Source: Clostridium sp. 'White wine YQ'
GTDB lineage: Bacteria; Bacillota; Clostridia; Clostridiales; Clostridiaceae
Reading direction: 5' to 3'
Assembly: GCF_028728205.1 (NCBI RefSeq)
Contig: NZ_JAQYUU010000001.1
Location: forward strand, 1,539,318 to 1,603,317
DNA length: 64,000 bases
The number at the start of each line of letters is the position of its first letter. Positions within the stretch are counted from its first letter, which is position 1. The position numbers and the translations under genes were made by a program. A model generated the notes under the pieces. That model did no database searches. It had not been told where the DNA came from and saw only the letters and a program-made list of their open reading frames with translations. Shown here piece by piece: positions 55,052 through 63,705 of this stretch.

Positions 55052-55972
55052 TCAATCATATAATTTTCTTAGTTCATTATCTCCTTCTCTTCTTAACCAA
55101 GTTTTAATATCAGTTGGATTTGCTTCATTAACTAATACCACTCTTGCCCCACGAGGAATTTTCGAATCTCCATACCCTCCATAGCCTGTGTACCCTGCAT
55201 ACCCTAGTAAAATCCCCTTATACTTCACCACAAAATTATTGAAATGATCATGTCCTACAAATACACCTACTACGTCTTTTGTGTTAATGAGAACTCTAAA
55301 AAGACCTCCACATATGTTTATTAAAGGTGAATCTATTGAATCTAATTTTTCTCCTTTAGGTTTCCCACGCCTCCATGCCTTTTTATATTCTGGAAGTGGT
55401 ATATGAAAATACATTAAGGAAGGTATTATTTTATTATATCTTTGCTTTAACCCAAAAGTAATTTTTCTATACCATAAAGCTTGAGTTAGTTTTATCCAAT
55501 TATATCCTCCCACAAAAAAAGGAGCATACTTACCAGAGTCAAGAAAATAGAGGTTTAAAACAGGTTTTTTATTTTTACTTCCTTCTACAAGAAGATTATA
55601 GTTTCCTATCCTATCAAAAGTTTTATAACCAACTTGGCTAATATTGTAATCAAAACTCATATAAAACTTCATCATCTCTTCTTTTGACATAACACCATGT
55701 TCATCATCATGATTTCCAAAAACTATAGCCCAAGGTATCTTTCTATTCTCCATTGGTGATGCTATATGAGAAATTGCCGTCTTAACATCTTCAATTGTTT
55801 TGCATTTACCATCTATATTATCTCCTGTTAAAATAACTAGATTAGGTCTTTCATAATCTAGTATCTTCCTCATTACACCAATTCCTTCATCCATCTCTGG
55901 TCCTTCATGAATATCAGTAAATTGAACTATTTTAAACTTGCCTTTGGTGTCAAACTTAAGCACAAAATCCAT
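55052..55972 (-). CDS. Calcineurin-like metallophosphoesterase
   Basis: A 306-residue enzyme with all metal-site motifs: F-T-D-I-H-E-G (D, H), L-T-G-D-N, F-G-N-H-D-D, and the C-terminal H-I-P-L-P and V-G-H-D-H-F-N-N. It resembles the PurT/YkuE-like phosphodiesterases acting on phosphate esters, nucleotides or lipids. No signal peptide is clear. It heads a two-gene operon with the HELSH membrane protein. GGGG lies close before the ATG. Substrate unknown. Confidence 0.88.
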   Translation of the reverse strand: MDFVLKFDTKGKFKIVQFTDIHEGPEMDEGIGVMRKILDYERPNLVILTGDNIDGKCKTIEDVKTAISHIASPMENRKIPWAIVFGNHDDEHGVMSKEEMMKFYMSFDYNISQVGYKTFDRIGNYNLLVEGSKNKKPVLNLYFLDSGKYAPFFVGGYNWIKLTQALWYRKITFGLKQRYNKIIPSLMYFHIPLPEYKKAWRRGKPKGEKLDSIDSPLINICGGLFRVLINTKDVVGVFVGHDHFNNFVVKYKGILLGYAGYTGYGGYGDSKIPRGARVVLVNEANPTDIKTWLRREGDNELRKLYD

Positions 55973-56166
55973 ATAAAATCCCCTTTATAATTAATAGTAT
56001 ATTATATGAATATGTTTTTTAACTGCTTATTAAAATACACTATAACATAATTAATCAATATTAATGTTTCAATAAAGTTAAAATATATGTTAATCATGTT
56101 TACTATAGTAATACATAATGCTATAATTTCTTAATATATTGCAGCTAGAAGGAGGATAAGATTAAT

Positions 56167-56646
56167 ATGAATAATGATATAAAGCTTAGTTTTTTTAAAG
56201 AAATATACAAAAATGATTTATTTAAATTTTATCTTCCAGAAGATATAGTGATATTTACTTCTCTCCCTAAAAAGATTTTAGCTTCACCTATATTAGACGA
56301 AAACAAAAAACCGGTTGTCATCTTACTAAATGAAATACCAATTGGATTTTTTGGATTACACTTAGGAGATGAAGTTCTTGAATATAAAAATAACCCTAAA
56401 GCCATACTTCTTCGCTACTTTTCTATAAATTACCCTTATCAAGGAAAAGGATATGCTAAAAAAGCTTTAAGACTTTTACCAAGTTTTATAAGTAATAACT
56501 TTAAGGAAATAAATGAAATAGTACTTGGAGTTAATGAAAGAAATATATCCGCTCAAAAATTATATGAGAAATCTAATTTCAAAGATACTGGATTAAGAAG
56601 AATGGGCCCTGTTGGTCTACAATATATATTAAGCTTAGAATTATAA
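56167..56646 (+). CDS. GNAT-family N-acetyltransferase
   Basis: A 159-residue acetyltransferase. The acetyl-CoA motif is Y-P-Y-Q-G-K-G-Y-A-K-K-A-L (about 95-107), preceded by the L-R-Y-F-S-I-N strand and followed by N-E-R-N-I-S-A-Q-K-L-Y-E-K-S-N-F. The acceptor is not predictable. AGGAGG lies 11 bases before the ATG. Single gene with a terminator shared with galU. Confidence 0.9.
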   Translation: MNNDIKLSFFKEIYKNDLFKFYLPEDIVIFTSLPKKILASPILDENKKPVVILLNEIPIGFFGLHLGDEVLEYKNNPKAILLRYFSINYPYQGKGYAKKALRLLPSFISNNFKEINEIVLGVNERNISAQKLYEKSNFKDTGLRRMGPVGLQYILSLEL

Positions 56647-56658
56647 ATTCCAATAAAA

Positions 56659-56687
56659 AAGCCCTTAGAAATATTATTCTAGGGCTT
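56659..56687. terminator. Terminator between convergent genes
   Basis: AAGCCC pairs with GGGCTT, with TAGAA/TTCTA inside. It lies between the acetyltransferase (+) and galU (-), preceded by an A run and followed by AATTGTATT. Confidence 0.75.
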
Positions 56688-56694
56688 AATTGTA

Positions 56695-57555
56695 TTACTG
56701 AAGTGTTTTAAAATATGCAAGTAAGTTTTCTTTTAAGTCTTCTCTTTTTAATGCATAATCAATATTTGCTTGTAAAAATCCAAATTTATCACCAACATCA
56801 TATCGTCGTCCTTCAAAGCAGTACGAATATACTGCTTCTGTATTAGATAATTCTTTTAGTGCATCTGTTAATTGTATTTCTCCACCTTTTCCTGGTTTTG
56901 TATTTTCAAGAATTTCAAATATGTTAGGGGTTATTATATATCTTCCTAGGATGGCTATATTTGTAGGGGCTTCTTCAACCTTAGGCTTCTCAATCATATT
57001 CTTAACTTTATAAACACGGTCCTCAACCTTTAAACCATCTATAATTCCATACTTACACACATCTTCCCTATTAACTGGTTGTACTCCAAGTATAGTAGTT
57101 TTGTACTCATTATAGCAATCAATTAATTGCTTTAAACAAGGGACTGTACTATCTACTATATCATCTCCAAGCATTACAGCAAATGGTTCATTACCTACAA
57201 AGGTTCTAGCTCTGCCTATAGCATGCCCCAATCCTTTAGGTTCTTTTTGACGTATATAATGTATGTCAACCATATTAGAAATTTTCTTTACTAACTCCAG
57301 CAGTTCTTCTTTATGATTATTTTCAAGTTCATCCTCAAGTTCAACTGATTTATCAAAATGATCTTCAATAGCTCTTTTATTTCTACCTGTAATTATTAAA
57401 ATTTCTTCTATTCCGGAAGCAACAGCTTCTTCAACAATATATTGAATTGTAGGCTTATCTACTATGGGAAGCATTTCTTTAGGTTGGGCCTTTGTTGCTG
57501 GTAAAAACCTTGTTCCGAGTCCAGCTGCTGGAATTACTGCTTTTCTCACTTTCAT
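56695..57555 (-). CDS. galU: UTP-glucose-1-phosphate uridylyltransferase
   Basis: A 286-residue nucleotidyltransferase making UDP-glucose from UTP and glucose-1-phosphate. The signature A-V-I-P-A-A-G-L-G-T-R-F-L-P-A-T-K is at the N-terminus, and I-V-D-K-P, M-L-G-D-D, E-K-P and G-R-R-Y-D-V-G-D-K follow. UDP-glucose would feed cell-surface glycans and could supply the GT2 synthase elsewhere in the window. The ATG at 57555 is eight bases after AAAGGAG; the GTG three codons earlier overlaps it. Confidence 0.96.
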   Translation of the reverse strand: MKVRKAVIPAAGLGTRFLPATKAQPKEMLPIVDKPTIQYIVEEAVASGIEEILIITGRNKRAIEDHFDKSVELEDELENNHKEELLELVKKISNMVDIHYIRQKEPKGLGHAIGRARTFVGNEPFAVMLGDDIVDSTVPCLKQLIDCYNEYKTTILGVQPVNREDVCKYGIIDGLKVEDRVYKVKNMIEKPKVEEAPTNIAILGRYIITPNIFEILENTKPGKGGEIQLTDALKELSNTEAVYSYCFEGRRYDVGDKFGFLQANIDYALKREDLKENLLAYFKTLQ

Positions 57556-57668
57556 AATATACACTCCTTTTATTAATTATAAATTAATATATAAATAAAT
57601 ATTAATTTACCCATGTGTTATTATAATGTGACAATTGTGTAATTTTTATGTGAAATAAGCTAAATTAG

Positions 57669-59243
57669 TTAACTCTTTCTTTTATTTCTTCTTTTTTCAT
57701 TTTCTAGTATAGAGGATCTATCTACATGTTCTGTATACAGTAAACTTTTAGCTTTATCCTCACCTGGTTTACCAATATAATTTCTATATAGCTCTTGCAT
57801 AGTATTATTTTCATCAGAAATTCTAATACTAGATTTTTTATCAATGTCTTTTAGCACATCTGCTCTTAATTTTATATAATCTTCAGTCAAAAGCTTATCA
57901 TTTGCACTATCAAAATACATCATATTTATTGCCCCTGCTCTACAAATTTTACTACAAAGCGAACATCCAACACACTTATCAGGCAAGCTTGCTGCACTTC
58001 CATTGGGTTTATGATATATGGCTCCTGTAGGACAATTTAAAATACAGGTATTACATCTTATACATAGATTTTCATTTATATTTGATTTTTTCTTAATCTT
58101 CCTTGTGCCACCACCATTCACACATCCACCTGGGCATCCCATAACCTCAATAAGTATATATTCTTTCCATTTTGAACTGCTTATGAATTTATCCATATCT
58201 TTTAATCCATTTAATACCGCTACTTTTTCTTGACTCGTTCCAATTGTGACCATAGCTTCAAAAACATTTTCATATCCATTAACCGGAGTAAATTCTATGT
58301 CATCAATCTTTACGTTTTCTCCATTTAAGTACTTTTGAGCAACTCTAAGTATAGAATTTGTAATTCCTCCTGCTATTCCTGTTAATGCTGCAGCTCCAGT
58401 ATGTTCTTCCATAAAAGTATCTGGTTTTTCATCAGGTATTGCAGTAATATTTATTCCTCGTTCTCTTAATAGCTCCGCATATTCTCTTATAGTTAATACT
58501 ACATCTATATCTTTATAATCATCTCTTCCCATATTAGCCCTAGAAGCCTCATATTTAGCACAAGTGCATGTGCTTATAGCAACAACAAAAATATTGTCTG
58601 GCAAAACATTATAGCTCTCTGCAAAATATGTTTTTATTAATGTTCCCATCATTTGTTCAGGTGTTTTAGTTGGCAAAATATAATCAATTATTTCAGGATG
58701 AAAAATTTCCGCATAATTTATCCATGCTGGACAGCAGGAAGTAAATACTGGGAGTTTTTCCTTGCTTGATAATCTCTTAATTAATTCATTTCCTACCTCT
58801 TGGGAGATCATATCTGCACAAAATGCTGAATCAAAGACTCTTTGGAAACCTATTTTTTTTGCTGAAGCTGATATCTTCCCATAAGTATCAGTTCCAATAG
58901 GAAGATTGAATTCTTCTCCTAATGTAGCTCTTACTGCAGGAGTTGCTGTTGCTACTAGATATTTGCCACTCATTAAAGCTTCATTTACTAAATTGATATC
59001 ATTTCTTGCATTTATTGAGGAGGTTGGACATGTTAATGTACATTGACCACAAAATATGCATGCTGAAGCTTCAAAGTTATCATTTTTAGGCTCAACAGTT
59101 TTTCTTACCCCTATTATAGATCTTAATACTGAAATCCCTGTAGTCCTTGCACATGTAAATGCACATGCTGTACATCCAATACATTTTCTTTTATCGATAT
59201 TTATAATTTCTTCTTGCCTAGTAGCCCTTTTTGACTTTCCCAT
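57669..59243 (-). CDS. [FeFe]-hydrogenase-like protein with N- and C-terminal ferredoxin clusters
   Basis: A 524-residue iron-sulfur protein. N-terminal [4Fe-4S] sites: C21-C24-C27-C31 and C62-C65-C68-C72. The H-cluster domain has T-S-C-C-P-A-W (168-174), S-T-C-T-C-A-K-Y-E (224-232, usually M-P-C-x-x-K-x-x-E) and G-C-P-G-G-C-V-N-G-G-G (369-379). The loss of P and the first K, and F-C-A-D for F-G-A-D (141-144), mark it as a non-prototypical type. Two more ferredoxin sites follow (C394-404, C424-434) and a charged tail. All four H-cluster cysteines are present, so hydrogen metabolism or sensing is possible. It stands alone. ACGGAG precedes the ATG. Confidence 0.88.
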   Translation of the reverse strand: MGKSKRATRQEEIINIDKRKCIGCTACAFTCARTTGISVLRSIIGVRKTVEPKNDNFEASACIFCGQCTLTCPTSSINARNDINLVNEALMSGKYLVATATPAVRATLGEEFNLPIGTDTYGKISASAKKIGFQRVFDSAFCADMISQEVGNELIKRLSSKEKLPVFTSCCPAWINYAEIFHPEIIDYILPTKTPEQMMGTLIKTYFAESYNVLPDNIFVVAISTCTCAKYEASRANMGRDDYKDIDVVLTIREYAELLRERGINITAIPDEKPDTFMEEHTGAAALTGIAGGITNSILRVAQKYLNGENVKIDDIEFTPVNGYENVFEAMVTIGTSQEKVAVLNGLKDMDKFISSSKWKEYILIEVMGCPGGCVNGGGTRKIKKKSNINENLCIRCNTCILNCPTGAIYHKPNGSAASLPDKCVGCSLCSKICRAGAINMMYFDSANDKLLTEDYIKLRADVLKDIDKKSSIRISDENNTMQELYRNYIGKPGEDKAKSLLYTEHVDRSSILENEKRRNKRKS

Positions 59244-59316
59244 ATTATCACTCCGTATTTTTTATATATTTATAGTTACTTTTTATATTCCTTCATTATT
59301 ACTTATATAAAAAAAT

Positions 59317-59354
59317 AAAAAGATCCCCTCAAATTTATATGAGCTGATCTTTTT
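59317..59354 (-). terminator. Terminator of the acetyltransferase gene at 59376
   Basis: AAAAAGATC pairs with GATCTTTTT, with CCTCA/TGAG inside; followed by TTTTATTTTTT on the minus strand. Confidence 0.85.
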
Positions 59355-59375
59355 TTATGAAGTGCTATATATTAA

Positions 59376-59942
59376 TTACTTAATCCATTCACATTTAAGC
59401 ATAGAATAAATAAGCTGATTATATCTAGCATCATTAATCCAATAATGTTCTCTTAATACTCCATCTAATTTGAATTCAAATTTTTCCAGTAGTTTTATTG
59501 ACGCTATATTATTTGAAGACGTTGTAGCATAAACTTTATTTAAGTTAAGCTCATCTTGTTCCCAAATAGTTTTTAATAAATCTCTAAGCAGTATTTTTCC
59601 TAACCCTTTCCCTCTATAAACCTTTGGAAGATAATAGCCAAATTCTGCACTATGATTTCTTTCATTAAAATCAAATAGTGATATTTTACCTAAAGGGCTA
59701 TTTGTTTTTTCCTCTACTAGCACATATACTTTTATTTTCCCTTCTGAAATTCTATTTATTGTACTTTTTAAATACTCCTCTAAGGATTTATATTCTATTA
59801 TTGGCCTACAAGTAAAATTCTCAAGTTCCTTCTCATTTATGTTCCAATTGTACAAGGTTTCAATATGTTCATAATTTAAGGGAATAAGTTTATACTTATT
59901 GTTAATTAATGATTGGATACCTTCCCTTTGAGATCTATCCAT
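59376..59942 (-). CDS. GNAT acetyltransferase, RimJ/RimL type
   Basis: A 188-residue acetyltransferase. The acetyl-CoA motif is V-Y-R-G-K-G-L-G-K-I-L-L (about 109-120). The pattern L-I-P-L-N-Y-E-H-I-E-T-L-Y-N-W, and A-T-T-S-S-N-N-I-A-S-I-K-L-L-E-K-F-E-F, is that of the RimJ/RimL/SpeG group. N-terminal protein or small amine acetylation is likely, not proven. AAGGGAG precedes the ATG by seven bases. Confidence 0.9.
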   Translation of the reverse strand: MDRSQREGIQSLINNKYKLIPLNYEHIETLYNWNINEKELENFTCRPIIEYKSLEEYLKSTINRISEGKIKVYVLVEEKTNSPLGKISLFDFNERNHSAEFGYYLPKVYRGKGLGKILLRDLLKTIWEQDELNLNKVYATTSSNNIASIKLLEKFEFKLDGVLREHYWINDARYNQLIYSMLKCEWIK

Positions 59943-59999
59943 AGGTATACTCCCTTTCTTTTTCTATACATTATACCATATCTTGTAATATAAATTAAA

Positions 60000-60033
60000 A
60001 TTCCTCCTTGACCATAAAGTCTTTAGGAGGAAT
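60000..60033 (-). terminator. Terminator of the DUF2935 gene
   Basis: ATTCCTCCT pairs with AGGAGGAAT, with GAC/GTC inside; followed by TTTTAATTTA on the minus strand. Confidence 0.75.
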
Positions 60034-60042
60034 ATTATATAA

Positions 60043-61158
60043 TTACTGTTTATATTTATCTAATAATCTTAAGTAGTGATTTGCCTCGCGCAAAACGTGA
60101 TCTGAAAGCAATGGAAGTATCAATGATTTGATTTTACATTCTAGTATACCTTGAGTTCCTTGCGCTTTAAAATCTCTTAATTCAGTAGTTGCCTCTATAC
60201 TCTCATTGGTAACATCATCTAGTGGCATTACATTATCCATGGCATCTTTTGCAGCTTTAGTAAGCTCTTCAAATTCATCTGCGAATTCATTTGCTTTTTT
60301 TATGAGATCGTCTTCTGATGGATCAAGTAATCCTCTAATAAACTTTGCATGTTCTTCCATTAGATGATTCCATGTTGATTCTTCTTCATATGCTTCCTGT
60401 TCAAGGTCAACGTCTTGTCTACTTTGTAACTTCTGAATCATTTTATAGTAATTTTGAGCTTCATGTATTAAATGTTGCAACATAGTTGGATAAATATTTG
60501 TAGTAACCATTTTACAAGCCTTTATATTGCCTAAAACATCCGCCTTAAATCCTGCGAATTCTTCTAATAAATCTAATGCTGTTTGATTAAGTATAAAAAC
60601 TCTGCGCTCTTGTGCAGCGCCACCCATATTAATATCCTGATTTTGCCCCATTTCCATTCCTGGCTGCATCATTTTATTTTGCTGCATCTCCATTCCTGGC
60701 TGCATTTCTGTATTTTGTTCCCCCATTTCTCCCTGTTGCATGGTCATATCTGGTTGCATCATGCTATGTTGCATCATATTTTGATTTAGCATACCACTTG
60801 ATTGATTATAATTAGCTGATTTTAATATGTCTGCTCTCTGACCTAATTCAATTTGAGTAAGCTCAGTTGCAATATCCACACCAGTAAAATATTGAGTAGC
60901 CATTTCAGCTTTTAATGTAAATGGTGTTACTAACTCTCCTGATTTCATGACTTCTGGCCTTATTACTCCGCTAGACATTCTAAGTACTTCACTGAATAAT
61001 TTATCAAATCTTCTTCTAAACATATCTGCATGTTTCATATACTCTACATCTTTTGGAGTAAAGCTTAATTGTAGAAACAATGCATGTTCTTTCATAATCC
61101 TTCCGAAAAAAAGATGTAATTCCAGCGACTGATTTATAAACTTGGAACTAGATATCAT
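60043..61158 (-). CDS. DUF2935 ferritin-like protein with Met/Gln-rich insert
   Basis: A 371-residue helical protein with two DUF2935 units (about 5-114 and 185-371), each a ferritin-like bundle with E-H motifs (M-K-E-H-A-L-F-L; M-E-E-H-A-K-F-I). Between them lies a 69-residue low-complexity linker (115-183) with 16 Met and many Gln, of the form M-Q-P-G-M-E-M-Q-Q-N. DUF2935 proteins of spore formers are about 260-270 residues without it. The insert may bind soft metals or be a flexible tether. AAGAGGGG precedes the ATG by about six bases. Function unknown. Confidence 0.85.
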   Translation of the reverse strand: MISSSKFINQSLELHLFFGRIMKEHALFLQLSFTPKDVEYMKHADMFRRRFDKLFSEVLRMSSGVIRPEVMKSGELVTPFTLKAEMATQYFTGVDIATELTQIELGQRADILKSANYNQSSGMLNQNMMQHSMMQPDMTMQQGEMGEQNTEMQPGMEMQQNKMMQPGMEMGQNQDINMGGAAQERRVFILNQTALDLLEEFAGFKADVLGNIKACKMVTTNIYPTMLQHLIHEAQNYYKMIQKLQSRQDVDLEQEAYEEESTWNHLMEEHAKFIRGLLDPSEDDLIKKANEFADEFEELTKAAKDAMDNVMPLDDVTNESIEATTELRDFKAQGTQGILECKIKSLILPLLSDHVLREANHYLRLLDKYKQ

Positions 61159-61322
61159 ATTTGTCCCCTCTTAATTTAATAATTAATCATTGATTCTATT
61201 ATATGGTTGTATTCAATACTTGTTACAGAATTTTTCTTTCATACATACATACATTATTAAAATTGACTTTGTTCTTAATAATGTTATACTGATGATAATT
61301 AATTAACTAAGGGGGTTTTAAT

Positions 61323-61970
61323 ATGGAAGTAATAAAAGTTTTAGATGACCTTTATAAGTTTAACCACTCAATTCCTAATGTTCCTATTAATTTTAATCAG
61401 TTTCTATTTCTAGGAAGTAAGCCGTTATTAATCCATACAGGAAATCATAAGATGGCAAAAGAACTAGTTCCTAAACTGAAAGAAATATTAGGTGAGAAAA
61501 AACTTAGTTATATTTTTGTATCTCATTTTGAAGGTGATGAATGTGGTGGTATTGATCTGATACTTGAGGAATATCCTGAAGCTCATACAATTTGTTCAAA
61601 AACAACCTCAATGCAATTTAACGGTTTTGGATTTAATTATGACTTACAAATTGAAAATCCTGGAGATACATTAGAGGAAGAAATATATTCACTTAAATTT
61701 ATATCATATCCTTCTGAGATGCACTTATGGGAAGGGCTTATTGCCTTTGATACTAAACGCAATATTCTTTTTAGTAGTGACTTAATTATAAATTTTGATA
61801 ATATTAATGAACAAATAATTGATTCAACTTTAGAAATGGAAATAGACTCAATTACTGACAGGCAAATTCCTTCCCCAAAGGCACTTGAAATTATAAAACA
61901 TGTATTATCTGAGCTTCCTATAAAATACATAGCTTCTGGTCATGGTCCATTTATAAAACTACATAATTAA
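61323..61970 (+). CDS. MBL-fold protein, flavodiiron-like metal site
   Basis: A 215-residue beta-lactamase-fold protein resembling the di-iron oxygen-binding domain of flavodiiron proteins. Ligand motif V-S-H-F-E-G-D-E-C-G-G has the H-x-E-x-D pattern with Cys in place of the following His. M-H-L-W-E-G supplies the next His, S-S-D the bridging Asp, and S-G-H-G the last His. No flavodoxin domain is attached. It probably binds iron and an O2- or NO-related ligand. AAGGGGG precedes the ATG. Confidence 0.82.
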   Translation: MEVIKVLDDLYKFNHSIPNVPINFNQFLFLGSKPLLIHTGNHKMAKELVPKLKEILGEKKLSYIFVSHFEGDECGGIDLILEEYPEAHTICSKTTSMQFNGFGFNYDLQIENPGDTLEEEIYSLKFISYPSEMHLWEGLIAFDTKRNILFSSDLIINFDNINEQIIDSTLEMEIDSITDRQIPSPKALEIIKHVLSELPIKYIASGHGPFIKLHN

Positions 61971-61972
61971 AT

Positions 61973-62006
61973 AAAAAAAACAGAAGCAACTGCTTCTGTT
62001 TTTTTA
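61973..62006. terminator. Bidirectional terminator
   Basis: CAGAAGCA pairs with TGCTTCTG, extended by A and T runs on the two sides. It serves the MBL-fold gene (+) and map (-). Confidence 0.9.
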
Positions 62007-62007
62007 T

Positions 62008-62877
62008 TTACTTTGATATTATTTCTGTACCATCTTCAGTTATTAAAATTGTATGTTCCCATTGAGCTGAAAGTGAACCATCTTTTGTATGTGCTGTCCA
62101 TTCATTTTTAGGATCCACATATAATCTATAGTCTCCTTCATTTATCATTGGTTCAATAGTTATAACCATACCTGGTACTAAAACCATCCCTGTACCCTTT
62201 TTACCATAATGAGGTACAAATGGTTCTTCTTGAAACTTAATTCCTACTCCATGTCCTCCAAAATCTCTAACAACGGAGTACCCATTTTTTTCTGCATGTT
62301 CTTGTATTGCTGCTCCTATATCTCCTAAGAATCCCCATGGCTTTACTGCCTCAATACCTTTCTCCAAGCACTCTTTACATACACTAACTAATTTTTCAGC
62401 ATTTTCGCTTACTTCTCCAATTTTAAACATTCTTGAAGCATCTGAAAAATAACCCTCAAAAATTGTAGATACGTCTACATTAATAATATCTCCATTTTTA
62501 AGTATTATATCTTCACTTGGTATTCCATGACATACCTCATCATTAATTGAAGTACAAATACTCTTTGGATAACCATAGTAATTAAGATCAGCTGGTATAG
62601 CACCTTGAGATATAGTATAATCATAAACTAATTTATCTAAGTCCTCTGTACTCATACCTTCTTTTATATTACTGCTCACTAAGTCTAGTATTGCATTATT
62701 TATTTTAGCACTTCTTCTAATACCTTCAATTTGTTCTTTGTTTTTGATAATTTCTCTTGGTGGAATAATATGTCCATGATTCTTTAATTGTTGTAATCTT
62801 TCGTCAAATTCCATGTGACACTTTTTATATTTAAGTTCACTTCCACACCAACATTTATCATTTCTGCCTACGTCCAT
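62008..62877 (-). CDS. map: Methionine aminopeptidase, type I, with SEC-C zinc motif
   Basis: A 289-residue enzyme that removes the initiator Met. The N-terminal SEC-C motif C-W-C-G-S-E-L-K-Y-K-K-C-H (9-21) binds zinc and links it to the ribosome or SecA-like partners. Metal ligands of the pita-bread fold are in N-V-D-V-S, F-S-D-A-S-R, G-H-G-V-G, T-I-E-P and Q-W-E-H-T. AAGGAGAGG precedes the ATG. It is transcribed alone, away from the ABC transporter. Confidence 0.95.
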   Translation of the reverse strand: MDVGRNDKCWCGSELKYKKCHMEFDERLQQLKNHGHIIPPREIIKNKEQIEGIRRSAKINNAILDLVSSNIKEGMSTEDLDKLVYDYTISQGAIPADLNYYGYPKSICTSINDEVCHGIPSEDIILKNGDIINVDVSTIFEGYFSDASRMFKIGEVSENAEKLVSVCKECLEKGIEAVKPWGFLGDIGAAIQEHAEKNGYSVVRDFGGHGVGIKFQEEPFVPHYGKKGTGMVLVPGMVITIEPMINEGDYRLYVDPKNEWTAHTKDGSLSAQWEHTILITEDGTEIISK

Positions 62878-62999
62878 CTTATCCTCTCCTTGTCATTATA
62901 TATAATTAAGTTGCTATAAATCTTTTATTTTTGAATCCTTAATCTTATAATACTCCTATTATACTATATTTGCATCTATGAAAATTTTCTTATAAGAAA

Positions 63000-63022
63000 A
63001 GGAAGTTCAAAATGAACTTCCT
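63000..63022 (-). terminator. Terminator of the ABC transporter operon
   Basis: AGGAAGTTCA pairs with TGAACTTCCT around a 3-base loop, followed by TTTTCTTAT on the minus strand. Confidence 0.85.
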
Positions 63023-63027
63023 ATAGT

Positions 63028-63705
63028 TTATACAATATCTACACTATCTATATTTCTTATTGATATATAAGTTCCAACTACACCTAGAATTGCAAATATG
63101 ATTGGAATTAATATAATTGAACTTAACGGTGAACTACTACCGTTGCTTAAAATACTTGTAACTATTACGCTTGTAATAATAGTTGAGCCAGTAGTTCTTC
63201 TCCTCATTCCTACAAATACCGGAATCAAGCTTACAAATGCAAATATAAATGAATAAAGCACACTATTTATTAAAGTTTTTGATATCATATCACTGGTTAA
63301 AGTATCTTGTAATATATGAGTAAATGAATTAATTATATATATACTAACATTTAAGAAAATATTTGATGCTAGCATTGCAACAAATGCAAATATTAATACT
63401 ATTAATATTTTTGAAAGCATAATTTTCATTCTATTAATAGGGTACATAAACATAAGATTTATAGTTTTATTATTATATTCTCCAACTACTAATTTCGCTA
63501 TGATACTTGCTGCAAATATTAAGAAAACTGCTCTTACTGTTAATCCAGTTAGTTCAAATACGAGGCTGTAACTTGAAAATTCCTTAGAATCTTGAGAAAC
63601 AAACACCGTCATAACTATAGCTGCTAACATAATCAGGTTAGCTATTACTGCTCCCTTTACCCCTATTCTAAACTTTTTTAGCTCTAACTTCATTAATTTA
63701 AGCAC
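63028..63705 (-). CDS. ABC-2 type transporter permease
   Basis: A 225-residue membrane protein with about six helices. The segment V-V-G-E-Y-N-N-K-T-I-N-L-M-F-M-Y-P-I-N-R is the coupling motif of ABC-2 permeases (as in lantibiotic-immunity and BcrB-like exporters). Its start lies inside the ATPase gene (8-base overlap), so the two subunits are made together. Substrate unknown. Confidence 0.9.
   Translation of the reverse strand: MLKLMKLELKKFRIGVKGAVIANLIMLAAIVMTVFVSQDSKEFSSYSLVFELTGLTVRAVFLIFAASIIAKLVVGEYNNKTINLMFMYPINRMKIMLSKILIVLIFAFVAMLASNIFLNVSIYIINSFTHILQDTLTSDMISKTLINSVLYSFIFAFVSLIPVFVGMRRRTTGSTIITSVIVTSILSNGSSSPLSSIILIPIIFAILGVVGTYISIRNIDSVDIV

Noticed and set aside
60583-60789. Plus-strand ORF opposite the DUF2935 insert, rich in His and Leu
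   Set aside because: It is the complement of the Met/Gln-rich linker; no ribosome binding site.
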